Below are positions 38,422 through 39,880 of a DNA stretch of 39,880 nt, in pieces. The notes under the pieces are model-generated. The model was not told where the DNA came from, ran no database searches, and worked only from the letters and a program-made list of their open reading frames with translations. Made by a program: the position numbers and the translations under genes. The DNA is from a virus. The DNA lies in the IMG/VR virus record IMGVR_UViG_3300047319_000662, positions 1 to 39,880 of that record; one strand, given 5' to 3'. How positions within the stretch are numbered: the stretch's first letter is position 1; each line of letters opens with the position of its first letter.

Positions 38422-39255
38422 CTACGTCCCGGTCGCTGATGCCCCGCTCGCCGGGGTCGCCGGCGCGGCTGCTTCTTTGTATCCGGCGGCGATCGAATCG
38501 GCTACGGACTGCAATTGGAGGTTTTGCACATATGCGTCCGGCGTCCGGCAGTCAGCCCCAAAGTGATCGACGCCTGGCGAGCTATCTGCCGCTTGCACCT
38601 GCGCCCCGCCGAACAAGAAGGCGACGCCAGTCTGACCGATAAACCGCAGCGGCGCGCCATTGATGAACGCCTGATTCATGGCGTAATTCAGTCCCGAGGC
38701 GGCTGAATACTGCGTGTCGCACGTCGGTATTGGAAGCACCGCAAAGACAGCCTTCCCGGCGACGGCCGCGCGCTGGGAGAACACGATCAGATCCTGAGCG
38801 AATTGCTGCATAGCGGCCTGTTGTGCCGGGTCGCTTGATGGCGTCACCATGTCGTCGAGTTGGAAATTCACAACCATCCATTCGCTCGGGTCAGTCTTGA
38901 ACTGGTCAGGCGTCGGCGGCAAGCCGTTGTTCTCCCCCATCACGATCTGATGCAGTGTCGTGCCGTCCATCACTTGCGCGGTGACATTGGCGGTCACGCC
39001 GCGAGCGGCGAGCGCATCCTGAAGGGTCTGCACGGTCGTCTGCGCAGCGGTCGTCGTCGTTGCTGCTTCGGCGTTCGAGATCACGCTGAACTGTGCATGC
39101 GCAACAGTCGTCGACCCAAACACGAGCGGCTTTCCGTACATCGAAATTGTCAGCGTCTTGGCCGCTGGCTGCGGATTGCTACCGCCGCCCGATCCGCCGC
39201 CGCACGCAACGAGAAACGCCGACGCAAGCGCGGCCGCTATCATCATTTTTTTCAT
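38422..39255 (-). CDS. predicted lipoprotein, degenerate SGNH-like
   Basis: The 277-residue protein has a signal peptide with lipobox (MKKMMIAAALASAFLVACGGG) and a Gly/Ser linker. The rest is an alpha/beta domain (TLTISMYGKPLVFGST, then WMVVNFQLDDM, AVFAVLPIPTC and a C-terminal DHFGADCRTPDAYVQNLQ). The last segment recalls the Asp-His block of SGNH/GDSL-like esterases, but the GDS nucleophile motif is absent at the start. It may be an outer-membrane surface protein altering host surface or a degenerate esterase. A strong terminator follows directly. Confidence 0.7.
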   Translation of the reverse strand: MKKMMIAAALASAFLVACGGGSGGGSNPQPAAKTLTISMYGKPLVFGSTTVAHAQFSVISNAEAATTTTAAQTTVQTLQDALAARGVTANVTAQVMDGTTLHQIVMGENNGLPPTPDQFKTDPSEWMVVNFQLDDMVTPSSDPAQQAAMQQFAQDLIVFSQRAAVAGKAVFAVLPIPTCDTQYSAASGLNYAMNQAFINGAPLRFIGQTGVAFLFGGAQVQAADSSPGVDHFGADCRTPDAYVQNLQLQSVADSIAAGYKEAAAPATPASGASATGT

Positions 39256-39395
39256 CGTATTCCCCGATTTGGTTGTTATTCATACCCCATTTACAAAAGT
39301 TTACATGGAATTTTCAACATCAGGTCACGATTTCCCCCCCCCGGATAACACATCTATTCGTATTGGATAAAGAGTTGCTACCAGCCGGGTTATTA
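39256..39395. other. gap between tail and lipoprotein genes
   Basis: No gene is visible in these 140 bp. A run of nine C's (39334-39342) stands out and may be a slippage-prone or poorly read spot. No clear terminator or promoter is seen. Confidence 0.5.
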
Positions 39396-39880
39396 CTACA
39401 TGTTGCTCAGATCGATTGCCATAAACCGCCAGTCGAATTGAGAGCCAAAGTTCACATCGTTGGACGGGTGCGAGGTATTACCGACCTGGTAATACGCGTA
39501 GTTGAAATTCACCACGTTGCCGGCGGTCTGCAGTCCACTGATGTTGTACCAGCCGTTGTTATTGCCGCCCGTTGGACTCGACACGAAGGCAGTTCCGATT
39601 GCCGCCACGCCGATCTTGCTCACAGTCGGATAGGAGAATTGATGCGTCTGCTGATCGACGTGAGTCCACTGCCCCCATCCGGGACTTGTGTTGTTGATGT
39701 TTCCGCTCTGCGTATCGATCACTCGCGCGATGCGCTGACGGGCGTCGAACACTAGCACGGCGTTTTCATTGAATACCTGAAGCCCATAACCGGGCCCAGC
39801 CGGAGCAGCCGCAGCGGATTCGTCGAACAGGTAGACGGTGACGGTCGCGGCTGTGTTCGCCCAGATTTTCGCGGTCCATG
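39396..39880 (-). CDS. tail protein, C-terminal part (continues from 1-440)
   Basis: The frame is open from the window end and finishes at 39396 with WRFMAIDLSNM. Joined with 1-440 it gives one 248-residue protein. The C-terminal half (VSKIGVAAIGTAFVSSPTGGNNNGWYNISGLQTAGNVVNFNYAYYQVGN) is beta-rich and Gly/Asn-rich. A GTG at 39758 exists but is internal and not the true start. Confidence 0.85.
   Translation of the reverse strand, partial: WTAKIWANTAATVTVYLFDESAAAAPAGPGYGLQVFNENAVLVFDARQRIARVIDTQSGNINNTSPGWGQWTHVDQQTHQFSYPTVSKIGVAAIGTAFVSSPTGGNNNGWYNISGLQTAGNVVNFNYAYYQVGNTSHPSNDVNFGSQFDWRFMAIDLSNM
39703..39880. repeat. terminal redundancy, right copy
   Basis: Same 178-bp sequence as at 1-178, with a single base difference at 39753. 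Removing one copy gives a circle of 39,702 bp. Confidence 0.9.

Overview
The window is essentially one complete temperate phage (or excised prophage) genome of the lambda/HK97 siphovirus type. The first 178 bases recur at the end (39703-39880) with one mismatch, and a tail gene is complete only when the ends are joined. The sequence is therefore a circle of about 39,702 bp opened inside that gene. High GC, the protein types and a tRNA-Cys-like attachment site suggest a betaproteobacterial host, most likely Burkholderia; this is inference, as no database search was possible.

Layout on the minus strand, in transcription order: a Cro-like gene (25.8 kb), a CII-type regulator, small genes, a VirE/VapE-type primase-helicase (24.4-21.7 kb), a multi-zinc-finger protein that may be the late regulator, an 84-residue gene containing an intrinsic terminator, HNH endonuclease, small and large terminase, portal, ClpP-type protease, major capsid, head-tail joining genes, tail tube, a G/GT frameshift pair, tape measure, M, a tail protein with an S74 chaperone domain, L, K, I, J and two small tail genes. 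Across the junction follow the end of the last tail gene, a lipoprotein, tandem terminators, holin, GH108 endolysin, a membrane-anchored coiled-coil protein, two consecutive spanin-like pairs, and a strong terminator at 35.4 kb.

Plus strand: the repressor gene (25.9 kb) with an overlapping membrane-protein gene, then a CI-controlled operon of small genes (27.0-31.7 kb) with a ParB-like protein, winged-helix candidates, a cupin-like protein and an excisionase-like protein. After it come two promoters, a 174-nt putative small RNA with a 10-codon ORF, and a terminator. Then on the minus strand lie a membrane/helical-repeat protein, the integrase, the attP region and a glycine-rich repeat protein.

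Regulation stands out. Two promoters flanking the repressor gene share the same operator, placed in a 17-nt -35/-10 spacer. The repressor has no visible self-cleavage domain, while an isolated plus-strand gene at 35.5 kb sits behind a strong LexA box at the centre of a 44-bp palindrome that also contains its ribosome binding site. Together these suggest SOS induction through a LexA-controlled antirepressor (or another SOS-induced effector) rather than repressor cleavage. Other points worth attention are the small RNA, inverted arrays of GGGAC repeats beside the primase gene, and the intragenic terminator ahead of the late genes.
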